DNA of 64,000 bases from Oxyruncus cristatus. Lineage: Eukaryota > Chordata > Aves > Passeriformes > Cotingidae. The DNA lies in NCBI GenBank assembly GCA_013399855.1, contig VXAY01005670.1:124001-188000 (forward strand), given 5' to 3'. Below, in pieces: positions 40,301 through 51,969 of the stretch (positions are counted from its first letter, which is position 1; every line of letters starts with the position of its first letter). Both the position numbers and the translations under genes were made by a program. The notes beneath the pieces were generated by a model. It worked only from the letters and a program-made list of their open reading frames with translations, searched no databases and was not told the DNA's origin.

Positions 40301-42647
40301 CATGGCGTTGTTGTGGTCCAAGTGATGATGTATTTATGTAAACATTTTTATTGTCTTTTAATGGCAGTAACCAAATCAAATTCTAGTTGGGCTTTGGTGT
40401 TTCTAATTTCCTCCCTGCATAACCTCATTATATCCTCACAGTCCTCCTGAGTTGCCTACCCTTTGTTCCAAAGCTCATTTTAACAGACTTACAGTAAGAT
40501 ATCTTTCTGAGCATCAGATCTTTGGTCTTCAGCAGTTCAATTCTTGGACTCCTCTTGAACTAAAGTGTTTGTCAGTACTACCAAATATACCAGAGCTGAA
40601 TCAACATTTTCAAAAATCAAGCTTCTCAAAGAATGTCTCTAAAATGCCAAAACAGATTTGAAACAGAAGATGAGAGGCTTCATGCAAACAAAGAAAGACA
40701 TTAACAAACACCCTGAATGGGATAACATTTTGAAGAGAAAAAATGGAGCAGTGAAGAATGGAGGGATGCTCTTACAGATGGAGAACAAGAGGTAAGGGAT
40801 GACGAGGGAGACTGAAAGGAAGAAATATCAGGTAGCAGGGGAAGAAAACATGACAAAGTTTATAGTGATTAGAAATACTGGATGAAATATGAAAATCAAG
40901 TGAAAGAAACAATAATAACCTCAGGAAGTTATCTTCTGAGTAAATCAAGAGCAGTCTTCTGGTTTTGAAGATTTGCAGCATAATAAATTAGATATTCTCT
41001 AATATGCCATATGGGGTTTGAGATCATTAAATTCACATTTCAGTGCTTTCCATCTAGAAATGTCCTTCTAAAATAATAAAAGTTAATAGCTTTCACATAG
41101 AAATATGAATGGTAACTTTAAGAAAAAAGCAATAGTATTGAGAGTAAGGATAAATGGGGGGAATGAAAAGGGAGAATAACTTTAGGAAGAGAAGGAAAAT
41201 GTGTAAAGAGGAATATGGAAAGGTATTTTGGGGAAAGAAAATATCAAATCACAGAACTGCACCCCAAAATGATTTTTTGTCCTGATTTTTTTCAGTGACT
41301 GTTCACTGGGTTCCATGTTAATCTTCTCAATTTATCTGATGTTTTTCAGAATTATTAAATCTTCACAAATAAATATTTCTAAAGTATCTCTCTGCCAATG
41401 TGTGGAGGAAAGAACACAAAGGAGAAGATGTAAAACTGCCGCAGGAAATGTGAAGAAAAGGATTCATAGAGATGAGAGAGAAGGGGAACAAGGAATGAAG
41501 GCTACTTGCAGGCAAGGGGCAGATAACAGTAAAAAACCAATGTCAGTATTAATACTACTTACTTTTTTTTATTAGAATGCATGTTTCATTGTTTCTTTAC
41601 TCTCTTATTGCTATTTTATTTTGTCCTGGAATTTAATCTATTGAAATTTTGTGGGGAAAAAAATGCAAAATTCTACTGTGATATTACATCTGAAATAACT
41701 TGTATTTAAACAGATAAATTGCTTCTGTGTGGGATTTAGATGAACAGGCATTCAGGATGTAAAAATAAGGTTTTGTGAATCTGTTATACTGAAAAATATG
41801 AGACAGGTGAAAGCTACAACAGAGACTGAGCTTATCGCACACAGTTGCCTGTCAAAGGGCAACTATCTCATATTAAGTGAAATTGTTGTCTGCTTACAGT
41901 CTTTGGGCAAAGAAAGTAGAAGAGAATGTGTATACCCCCATTACTTGTAGGTCAATTGAATTCATCTATTAGAGACACCCTTTAAAAAGTGAATAACAGC
42001 ACTTAAGCCAAATGTTGTGAAAAAGATGGCATTTTCACATTTCAGGTCTATAGCCATGATACAAGGATGCTTTTAGAGACATTTCTAAACTTTCAAAGAC
42101 AAAAAAAAAAAAAAAAAAAAAAAAAATAATCACACCCTGTGGCTACATGAAATCCAGACCATTTAGAGGATTTCTTAGAGATTTACCATTTCTCAGTCAC
42201 GCGTAAACAGGGAAAGCTGCAAAGACACATCTGTTATGGTTCTATGTTACTGCATCCTGCTGAAGTTTCTGGCTCATTTTATCCTGAATTTTAGTCTTTT
42301 CCTGTTAAATGGTGCAGGAAAACCTATCATGTAGCAGCAACTCCGATGGTTTTGTGAGGCGAATCCATAGAGCGAATTTCCTACAGGTTCCCTAATGGAT
42401 CTCTGGTTTCTTTCAGTAATTACTTGGCCTGTCAGTCACCACATGGTTAAATAGCTACCTGTGTCATGTTGAACCCTTGAATCTGACAAGGGGTGGATAG
42501 AGAAGTTAGCTTGGAAAATAGTTTAAAACAAATCACTCCAAGCGCCACATCAGTCGTCAGTGGTCCTCTGCAATCTTCATTAAAAGGACAGCAGGAGATC
42601 AGATATTATAAGACTGTTGCAAAGTTATGCAGGCTATTTTTAATAAC
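40301..42647. other. Unique AT-rich DNA, no gene seen
   Basis: No gene or recognised transposon. Purine-rich sequence (about 40700-41240) and a 26-A run (42101-42126) are present. The last ~100 bases before the LTR at 42648 may be its degraded R/U5 portion, but I cannot match them with confidence. Confidence 0.5.
42101..42126 (+). repeat. Poly(A) run, 26 A
   Basis: Uninterrupted A26 with no retrocopy-like sequence upstream. Confidence 0.9.
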
Positions 42648-42990
42648 CCATCACGCATAACAGACAAACACCTTCACTCCACTCATCCCCTCCTCCCACT
42701 TCCCCACAGCTTTATATACTGAGCATGATGTCACATGGTATGGAATATCCTTTTGGTCAGTTGGGGTCAGCTGTCTCAGCTGTGTCTCCTCCCAACCTTC
42801 CTTGCACCCCCAACTTCCTCACCAGAGTGGCAGTACAAAAAGCAGAAAGGGCCTTGGCCCTGTGAAAGCCCTGCTCAGCAACAGCAAAAACATCTTTAGA
42901 TTATCAATCCTGTGTTCAGCACAAATCCAAAACACAGCCCAATACTAGCCACTGTTGAGAAAGGTAACTCTACCCCAGCCAAAGCTAGAA
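42648..42990 (-). mobile_element. LTR fragment of an avian endogenous retrovirus, promoter half
   Basis: Read on the minus strand, from 42990 downwards, this matches my recollection of a common avian LTR: a TTTGGCTGGGGTAGAGTTA start, a TTTTGGATTTGTGCTGAA segment, a GGTCAGCTG... segment, and a CRE-like TGACATCA upstream of a TATATAAAG promoter box. The leading TGTCCTGG terminus has decayed or been lost. The opposite side breaks near the segment that in the family carries ACGCGTGATGG (here a decayed version at 42648-42660), so most of R and U5 are missing. No retroviral gene accompanies it. Confidence 0.78.
42710..42720 (-). promoter_or_regulatory. TATA box of the minus-strand LTR, with a CRE-like site upstream
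   Basis: On the minus strand AGTATATAAAG is preceded, about 6 bases upstream, by TGACATCA (42726-42733), one base away from a palindromic cAMP-response element. This is the core promoter layout expected in a retroviral U3. Whether it is active cannot be told from sequence. Confidence 0.6.
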
Positions 42991-43737
42991 GAGAATAATA
43001 AATGCCAATCACACTGTCTTGGAAGAATAAGATATTGTAATTCAATCAAGCCTGTAAGTAGGAAGACAAACATAGCTGAAAAAATTAACATGTCAAAGAA
43101 TCTTTGCCTGCCAAATGACAGACCATCCCTTAAAATTTTAAGCAATATTTTATTTGCATTTTTCAAATGACAAAAGTCTCAAGAAAATAGCACTTTTCCC
43201 AAATAATCTAGGGGAGGAAGGAAAAGATTTTCTTGGGAAATCTTTTTGGAAAAATGTTTATGTTCATGGACATGCAATTATATCACATAGAACTGAAGGA
43301 AAAGGGACCAAGGCTGGAGTTCTATTTCTGAATGACAGGGCTTTCAAAAAGTGGTACTGGTTTGGTCCTTGACTCTCATAACCTTGACTCTCATAAGAGC
43401 TGCATCAAGTTGCCTAAGAAACAACTGGGACTATAATATGCCTGATGTCAATCTCACTGAACTCTCAGTATCTCCTGGTGGATACAATATGACAAGCTCA
43501 GGTGTATTTAAAAAATCCTTCCACCACAGACAAAGCTTAGTTTGAAAATTTCACGTGTATGCTCTTTTGAAAGAACAGCATGAATTTTCTCAGTGCATGC
43601 ATTCTTGCTTCCTCCCTTCTGTGTTTCATTTTCCCCGGTAACAAACTTGTTCAAACTAGCATGAGTTGTGACTTTCAGCAGCCTCAGTCTATGTACACTT
43701 CAACACAGACAATGAACTGAAGCTGAAGCATACCATA
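42991..43737. other. Unique DNA between an LTR remnant and a CR1
   Basis: No gene recognised; overlapping 71-73-codon frames on both strands at 42945-43170 are not family-like. Contains a 15-base tandem duplication (43367-43396). Confidence 0.5.
43367..43396 (+). repeat. Perfect 15-bp tandem duplication
   Basis: Two adjacent perfect copies of CCTTGACTCTCATAA. Confidence 0.95.
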
Positions 43738-44225
43738 TCACAAAATCAAAGAATCAACTCAGTTAGATAAGGACCTCTGAGGTCATCGAGTCCAGCCTAT
43801 GACAGAACACCACTATGTTAAATAGACCACAACACTAAGTGCCACGTGCAGTCCCGGTATGTTGACTCCACCACCTCCTTGGGCAGCCCATTCCAGTATC
43901 TAATCAACCTCAACCTCTCCTGGTGCAGCTTAAGACTATGTCCTCTTGTCTTGTTGCGAGTTGCCTGGGAGAAGAGACCACACCCCCATCCGGCTACAAT
44001 CTCCTTTCAGGTAGTTGTAGAGACTAATAACATCTCCCCTGAGCTAACCCCAACTCCCTCAGCCAGTCCTCATAAGACTTGTACTCCAGACCCTTCACCA
44101 GCCTCTCCCTTCTCTGGACATGCTCCAGCACCTCGATGTCCTTCTTGCCACGAGGGACCCCAAACTGGACACAGGACTTGAGGTGCAGCCAAGTACAGAA
44201 GAAAAGATTATGTCTTCCTGTTGCC
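43738..44225 (-). mobile_element. CR1 LINE fragment, 3' part
   Basis: Minus-strand CR1 from an ORF2 segment encoding [20 protein letters not shown] (about 44130-44190) to a 3' terminus at 43738. Recognisable steps are [20 protein letters not shown] (about 44050-44100), the two-codon-scale losses after it, and the 3' UTR. The [13 protein letters not shown] segment is missing, which indicates a small internal deletion near 44040. It resembles the subfamily at 39.7 and 60.1 kb. Confidence 0.9.
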
Positions 44226-44254
44226 ATGTCCTAGAACAGTTCAACTTTTTCCAC

Positions 44255-44294
44255 AATAACATATAAATAGGAACAATAACACACAAATAGGAAC
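44255..44294 (+). repeat. 20-bp tandem duplication, two copies
   Basis: The unit AATAACATATAAATAGGAAC (44255-44274) is followed by a second copy differing at two bases. It lies about 30 bases beyond the truncated end of the CR1. Confidence 0.92.
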
Positions 44295-46946
44295 TCACTA
44301 CAGCTGACTAAGATCCTCCTGGGTCTATTGCTTTATTTGGTCTGGTATCATGATGATGTGACTAGACCTTGCTTGTGGGTCACTTTTCATTTTGTTGTAT
44401 GGCCTGGCATATAGTTCTTACTCATCTCAAATGGACAGGTTTGATAGTAACAGCTTAAATTATTTTCCAGTAACAGACATAGACATGACACCCCCTATGT
44501 GGACTTTACAAAGTCCATCAAAATCACCAGAATCCAGGTCTTCTGAGCCTTATTGCTATTTTTAGGAAGAAAAAACAGAACTCTCCACTAGCAGGTACCA
44601 GTTCCTGCTGAGATGCATTTGCAAATGGATGATCATAATACCCAAATCAATTTAAGCAGGTGCTGCTGTATTAGGAATTTAGCAATCATTGGGATTCTTT
44701 TTTTATTTTTTGTAAATTGATGTTACTAAATATTATAGTTCAAACAAAAAAGCTTTAAATCAAATTGCAGGATATTGAGATTACATTGGAGAGCCTCAAA
44801 CTTTTATTATCCTTGCTATAAAAAGAGAGAACATCTGCTAAAAAGAAAACCTCAATTAGATATTTCACCTACACAAAAGTAAACCTTTTTAAAACTGGAA
44901 TTACTAAGCAGTATGAGGAGACAGCAACCAGCAGGGACCCAGCTCAGCAGGAAATGTGTAAATAAAGATATTTGTGAGTGGATGCAGGAACACTTTAGAA
45001 GAAAGATAAAAAGTCATCACAAAATGCAGATAACTTCAGAGACATACTATTGTACAAATCTCAAAACTAAGATGACTGGGAATGTTTAAAAGAATTTTAT
45101 TTAAAATGCTATTATAAATTTCACAGTGCTCAGCATTAACTTCTAACACTTGCAAATCCCATAGTCTTCACTGAACTTTTATTTTTAATGTTGAAAATAT
45201 TATCCTCAATGCATTTGAATGTCCTAAATATCTCCATTGAAAATGTTATTTGGTATAGCTTCTATGATATACTAAAATATACATTTTAGTACTTATCTTA
45301 CCAGAACACCTATAATACCTGATATGCCAGTAAAAACAGTAAAGTTTTATTTTATCCACATTTAACATCACAAAATTAGACGTGAGAGAATGCTGAAAGC
45401 TTAGCCTCTTAGTCCTCAGGTCTAATTTATAGGCAGCTGCAGAAGATCCCTCTACTCTAGAATGTGAATTAAAACGCCAAAGAGTTCCCTGGCACTCTTG
45501 GTACCAAGCTCTAAGATCTGGGATTTTTTTTTCCATTACTTTTCTGCTTCATCTGATTACAAAAATCTTCCACAAAAAATCTAACAGGATTCTATTATCT
45601 TTTGAAGATCATCTTGCCATGTAACTTCATTATTGAACAGCTGGCATGGCTGTCTTTCAGAACTGGGAGAAAAAGAATAAAAAGGAGGACATTTGAAAAA
45701 TCAAGTGAGAATTTTCACACTAGTTCAGTAGATTTTAAAATTGACCCAGAAAAGCAAAATCTAAGAGCAGTAATAATACAGATTTAAAATGCCCCAGCTT
45801 CCCTAATAACTTGTATGCAAAATTTAATGAGCTATGCATCAAAGAGATGATTCTGATACCCTTAACACTACTTATTCTAATACTGTCAAAATATTACTTG
45901 TGGAAGTGGCTGTAGTACTTGCAATTAAAATTACTTAATGCTTTGAAGATGTAACAGCCACATTACACAGCTGAAGTTAGGAGCCTAGAACACTAATGGA
46001 CTCAAGCAGGAATTGGTGTCCTGCTTTGTGTTCTGCCTACACATAGAATTCGGGCTGTTAGATGAGGTCCCTAAACACTATGTGGTGTGAATACTCCCTC
46101 CTTACTATAACTTGTTTTAAACTCCTGTTATTGGTAGAGATTGGTCATAATTTATTCATAGGGTTTTGATATTCAGTTTCCTTCCATCTCAGGCTGCGAG
46201 GCTCTGAAATACTGGGCAAATTAAAATAAGCACACATTTCACTCAGGCAAAAGAGTGAGTGAAAGGGGATCAACATTTAATTTATAGTACTTAGAGAGAA
46301 TTTGTCTGATAAAATACAGAAAGATCTACTGGCTCCTGAAGATCCCATTTAAACAAACTGTCTAAAGTAGTCATATAAATATTGTTATTAATTGACATAA
46401 AAATTGGTCATAGTCTTGAATTTCTATTTTGGCCCATGCTTCTTCCTCTTCCAGAAGTCAAATTAAGGTCCAAAGATACCGACTGAAAAACTACTGTTAA
46501 ATGCATTCACACTTCCACGCTGGTGATTATGTAGTGCAGTTACTGGTATATTTTGCTTGGGTTTGACTGAAGTTGATTGGAGTTTGTTTTACATCAAAAG
46601 GACTTTGCTAGTGCCTGTACAGTAAAACAAAATTGTTCTAATAATCTTTCTATGCATTCAAGCATTTGTACAGTATTGAGGTTGGCAGTACTAGGTTTCA
46701 TATTAACTAGAGAACCTGTATTTTTGGACTGCCTTTAGGGTCAGCTGGAGGGAAAACAGTGGAATCTCTGCCAGAAGCAGACTTGGGTTTCTTTGAGACT
46801 TCTAAAAAATCTATTCAGTGTTTCTTAAACACTACTGATTTTAATGAGGGCTTTAACGAGCATTTAACTTGATTAACAAACTCTTTATAAAGATAAAGCA
46901 TGACTCTGCCAAGGAAAATAAGGTGATAATCATACCAATAACATAC

Positions 46947-46952
46947 CTCCAC
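46947..46952 (+). repeat. Target-site duplication, left, of LTR copy B
   Basis: CTCCAC directly before the LTR is repeated exactly at 48125-48130 directly after it. A 6-base duplication is typical of alpharetrovirus- and betaretrovirus-like (class II/ERVK) integrases, whereas 5 bases is usual for ERVL. Confidence 0.85.
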
Positions 46953-47059
46953 TGTCGTGGGTTTACCAGCCCCCTACCCCGGGGTTGAAAAAGTTAATTC
47001 CAGGTAGATTTCCAGAGCAAAGCCAATCATAAGTTTTAGTAACACCTCTGCAAATGACA

Positions 47060-47067
47060 TATTTAAG
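47060..47067 (+). promoter_or_regulatory. TATA-like box of LTR copy B
   Basis: TATTTAAG lies at the same relative position (about 107 bases in) as in copy A. Confidence 0.4.
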
Positions 47068-48006
47068 AAAATGGAAAAGAAGCCTGTGGTGCAGAAGAAA
47101 TTCCAGCCCAGAGGAGAGCGGAGGAGAACAAGAGATAGCAATGTAGTCTCAAAAGGTCAGTGAAGCAGGAGGGGGGAGGAGAGGCCCAGAGAAGCCCCCT
47201 CTCCCCCTCCAGCAGGAGAAAAGACTCAAAAACTAAAACTCCTGCCACCTGTGGAATATTATTTGGAGTGAAGAGTCTTCCTGCAGCTCATGAGGTAGCC
47301 TGTGCCAGAGCAGAGAAGTGCCTGGAGGAAGCTGTAACTCCATGGGAGGCCTAAGATGAAACAGAGTCTTGCTGGAGACCTGTGACCCTTGGAGAGAGAA
47401 ACCTACACTGGAGCAAGTGTCCAGGGTAGGGCTTGTGATCCCAGTGAGGGATTTATGCTGGTGTAATTCAGCTGTGACCCTAAAAGACAGCAGAGTATGG
47501 AAGAACTATTGTCCCAGGGTAGACTCACGCTGGAGAAGCTCATCCAAGGCTGTCTCCTGTGAGAAGGGACCCCACAAGAAACAGGGGATGGACTCGATGC
47601 CATTATCCCCTGTAACAGTGGTGAAGACCCTGGTGCAGCAAGTTGTCCCCTTGCAGTCCATGGAGGACCTCACAGGGCCCGAGGACCCCCCAGCCTCCGG
47701 TCCTGGCCCGGCAGGGAGGAGCAGGGACAGTCCTGAGGTCGACGTGCAGCTGAGAGAGAGAGAGAGAGAGAGATTTCCAGCTACAGCTGATCGGAGCTGA
47801 TGCCCTAGAGATAATAGAAGAAAACTTTCAAGTGCTGCAAATTTGATTTAGAGGAACTGTAAACCCTGAAAGTAAAGAAAAGACTTTTCTCCTCCTGGAC
47901 TGATACAGGGTGGAGGGATAATTTTGTACATACATAGAATTTTCTTCATAAGAAAATCTAGTTAAAATTGTTGTATATATTATTCTTTAGTTTTTATCCT
48001 GCTAGT

Positions 48007-48012
48007 AATAAA
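48007..48012 (+). promoter_or_regulatory. Poly(A) signal AATAAA in LTR copy B
   Basis: AATAAA lies about 115 bases before the LTR end and is followed by the same T/GT-rich stretch as in copy A. Confidence 0.5.
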
Positions 48013-48124
48013 TTTAATATTACTCCCCCATGTCAAGTCTCTTTTGTCTGTATAAAACTGCTCTCATCTTATAGCAATTGTGTAAAAGGTTTGAAGAAAA
48101 TTAATCCAGAATAAACCTATGACA

Positions 48125-48130
48125 CTCCAC
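48125..48130 (+). repeat. Target-site duplication, right, of LTR copy B
   Basis: CTCCAC matches the left flank at 46947-46952 exactly. Confidence 0.85.
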
Positions 48131-51100
48131 AACAAGCTTCAAGAAGCACCTAAATCTGATATTAGGTTTATTCCCTTTAAAGAGTTTTTTCTAGAGAGTC
48201 TTAATTGAATTACATCTATCAAAATGTTTTGATACAATAAAACTTGGAGACAATTTAAAAGCACAGATAATGATCATGTAGAACATAAGAAACTTAAAAC
48301 AGCTATCAGAATATTTCATATGTATTTGTTGCATAGAAAAGGAAATAGATGGGAGAATAAGTGATTACAAAGTGGATACTGTCATTTACATAGAAGTGAT
48401 TATATTTTTTTGAACAGTGCAGTAGTACCTTTGACAGACGGGTACCAGAAAAATTACTCATAATTTTCTCCAGCAAGAGTTACTTTATTTTAATGCAGTT
48501 CAAAACTGGAGCCTAACTGCATACTTCATGCCTATTATTGCAGCTCTAAGTCTGTTGCCAACTTTCAATTGCAAGAGCCAAGCACTAATAACTCCCACCA
48601 TGGGACATTTTCTTTGGCCATAATAACTTCAGTGTATACATTGACATAGGCTAAAATAACACTATGCCTCTGTTTCATCGAAGTATTTCTGAGCATAACA
48701 AATTTTATGCATGTTTGCCAATTTTTTTTTTTAAATGCTAGCATTTGATTAGTTTCTTTACTGAAAATGATCCTTGGGTAGACTAAAATTATTCTTTTTT
48801 TAGTCCTTTAGTTTTTTCACTATTTCCAAGTTAAAGCATAATGCAGAAAATTATGCTTCCCTCTGAGAAAATCAATTCACTCTTATCAAAGTCATTTCAG
48901 TAGAAAAATCTAAGTGTTCAAAACCAAAGTCAGAACCTGTTTTTCTCAGAGTGAAGTTTTGCATTTAAATGGGGAGTTATATATTTGTAAGGAACATGCA
49001 GTATGTATGGAACAGTCATTTCATATCTTTATAAAATGTATTGCAGACGGATAAGATACTTTACTGGCAGAATTAAGCCACATTGCTTCTCAGAAACTTG
49101 AAATACATTATATACTTAGCACTAAAACTGTCCTTGTCTTATCTTGGTAAACTTGACATGACCTGGTATGGAGAGAGGTGACATTACGCAAGATGGAAGA
49201 AGATCACCAAAAGTCTCATGAAGTTGCTTATTTTTCATTTGCATTCATTGCCAGTGAATCAGTGTAGTCAGTGAAAGTGATGGCAAATCTTCCATTGACT
49301 TTAATGAGATGGAATTTCAGTGACATGTTTTTGTCACTTGAAAGTAAGTTTCAGATAGAAAGATGTGTCACTGTGGCAGAGACTGAAAAACGCATCATTT
49401 GAAAGGAATTTTAAAGAGGAGAAAAGACTCTGAAAAATTCAGGCAGGATTAAGATATTACTCAATTAAAATTAGGAAGCTTGAAAAAAAATTGTGAGGTA
49501 GGTTGGCCATAGATGGTGGAATTAGATCTTCAAACACAGAAAGGTGAGATGCAAAGTGCACATACAAGCAGTGCAAAGCTGAAATGTTAAAACTATATTA
49601 TCCAAACTATTTCTAATCTTACTGAAAGTATGTGATAAGAATAAAATTATGAGAACTTACAGGTGAAGTAACTTACCACATGGTTCCAGACCACATTTTC
49701 AGGTTGTGTATACCTCAGGGACTGCTCTGAACTGCAAAACTGCTATGCAAAACAACAAACTAGAGAAAATTTACAGCAGCTCTGAAATTCTAATGTATAG
49801 TCATTTTAAGCACAAGACATTGTAACAGATTGGTAAAAGAATGATAGAACTACAAAGTAGAAAACTCAGAAAATAGGAAAGGCTAGAACAGAGATAGCTT
49901 TTACAATTGATAACCTTAATATTTTGTTATAACAGTCTTAAAAATATTGCATATTATGTAATTACATGATCAAAATTGTGTATGGATTCTTACCTCATTT
50001 AGGACAGGAGCTAGATTATGTTCTGGGGATGGGTCAGGCTGTGTCAACCTGAATGTTTTAGGCATAGTATAGTTATATACAACAAAAGGCAAGTTATTAT
50101 AATAAGAAAAATGAGATAACTTCAAGTACAATTGTTTTCCCTATTAACTCTGCCTTCTATGGTTGTAGAGTTATATGACAGGATGATTGACAGCAAACCA
50201 GTATACAATATAAAGAACTTATTTTCAGTCATGTATAAACACATGCATTTTATGTCATTAAAAACATATCTGGTTCTATTTGCAAACTGAGGGACCTGTT
50301 CCATCTTGTCCTTTAAGCAGTTTTCAAGCAAAAAAGTTTTTTCCTTAAAGAGCTTTCTTTAAAAGGTAATTACTCTTCTGTGAGTGACAAATCTGAAAAA
50401 AAAATTAAGTCATTTTGCAGTACTCAAAGAAAATAAGCATCTCAACGTTTCTTTCCAAAACATGAAACTGTCATTTTTCCCACTCAGATAGTTGTAAACC
50501 AGAAGCATTTAACTTTATCAAACTCCTTTTCATTCAAAGAAAAGAAATAACCTTGGCATTGAAAACATACCGGAAGAAAGGTCATCCAAGCAAGCAGTAA
50601 TTTTCCATTTAGAAAAGACTCAAAATAGTGGCTTAAGAGAAAAAACATCCTTTGACCATTCCAACAACCATTGTAATTGCATTATACATATTATTTTCAA
50701 AACAGTGTATGGCGATCATATTGAAGATCTGACTAGAGGCAAAGAAGGTAAAATTGTGGCTCCTGGTGAAATTAGTAAAGAAATTTTTCTTCATTTTTCC
50801 CTTCAAAAATTTACTGATCTTGGGATTGTGCACGAGACAGGCAGCACCATTTTGCTTTCTGTCATACCTGGTTCACGAACTCCTGAATCAATCAATCAAT
50901 CAGTGTTGGGACAACTACTGAGTAGCACTACAGCAGAGGGAAGTGACCAGAAGATGCCTTTCAGTTGATGATGCCTCTCTTACGGATTCAAGAAAAGAAT
51001 TGGAATTACATAAAATAACTAACTTCCACAGCAGGTGTATGTAATCAAAAAAAAAAAAAAAAAGGGAACCTGTAGAATACCTATTCCACATATTGCTGAT

Positions 51101-51969
51101 CCCAATATATTCCCAACATTTCGTGTTCAAGTGAAGAGCCTTAAAAGACTGAAAGCCACTATAATGGACTGATGTAAGAGAGAAAATCAACAGTATGAAT
51201 AGTGCCCCAGTTGAGAATATTTTGGGTAAACTGGTAGCACTGAAACTAACCTGTTTCAGTAAATACATCTCTTTCTCTGAGCCCCAAACAGGAGATGGGA
51301 ACCTTCATGCCCTAAGTTGACAATCTGGGCACAATGTCAACCTGGAACTGATGTGCTTGGGAGAGAGAAAGAATTCATATCTGAGTTTGGGGATTCACTG
51401 GCTCCTCTTCAGTGCTATGTTAGATTCACAGCCCAAAGTAAACCTGCCTCTGATCCTTATTGAGTCAGTGAAACTGTTTAATGAATACACACAAATGGAG
51501 ATTACTTTCAAACAAGTTCAGCTTTAGCCAGAAGGGTTGCTAAGGGGACTCATGTTGATGACTCCTAATTTTTTTTCTCCCAGGATAGCAAATGGATAAA
51601 GATAGTCTTCTCTGAGGACAGTCTGAGTTCAGGTTGAATAAAATGACAACAACACATAATAAAAAATTATCTGTTGACTTGTAACAGAGGCAGCAGTTCT
51701 TAGGAGAGCATAATTTTCTCAGGCCATGGAGCTCTAGTGAAGTAGTAGAAAAATGGTGCAGTAAAACCATTAGTGTGGTTTTATTTGAAAAAAAATCCAC
51801 AACAATTCAATCTAGTACAAGAGACACTGGAATATGGAATAAACTGCTGGAACTCTGCTGAAAAATCAGTAAATTGAAGTGTTTGAATTATTATTTCTTA
51901 TGTTTCTCATACTTCAATAATGCAAGTTCTTTATTAAGCTTTATATTGTGGGTAGGCTTTAAGTGGTCA
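48131..51969. other. Unique AT-rich DNA, no gene seen
   Basis: No recognised gene or transposon. Contains an A17 run at 51047-51063. An 87-codon frame at 50705-50968 begins right after an AAAACAG and has a protein-like composition, but it matches no family I know (see findings). Confidence 0.5.

Larger units (their letters stand above)
44226..46952. other. Unique AT-rich DNA, no gene seen
   Basis: No gene or recognised transposon apart from a 20-base tandem duplication (44255-44294). Open frames are at most 96 codons and unrecognised. Confidence 0.5.
46953..48124 (+). mobile_element. Solo LTR of an endogenous retrovirus, copy B
   Basis: 1172 bases, beginning TGTCGTGGGTTTA and ending TAAACCTATGACA, flanked by a perfect 6-base duplication CTCCAC. 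The exact flanking duplication shows that this LTR integrated as, or recombined down to, a single LTR, and it is not one end of a provirus whose other LTR is copy A. Internal parts are a TATTTAAG box at 47060, a GA-rich part with (GA)11 at 47752-47773, and AATAAA at 48007. An open frame of about 143 codons (47369-47800) runs through the middle. It opens at TTG, contains translated GA repeat (RERERERE), and resembles no viral protein I can name, so I read it as chance openness in LTR DNA. Confidence 0.92.

Noticed and set aside
33404..48124. The two solo LTRs as the 5' and 3' LTRs of one 14.7-kb provirus
   Set aside because: Copy B has its own exact flanking duplication, the flanks CCTCCG (left of A) and CTCCAC (right of B) do not match as a pair, and the DNA between holds oppositely oriented CR1s and no gag, pol or env.
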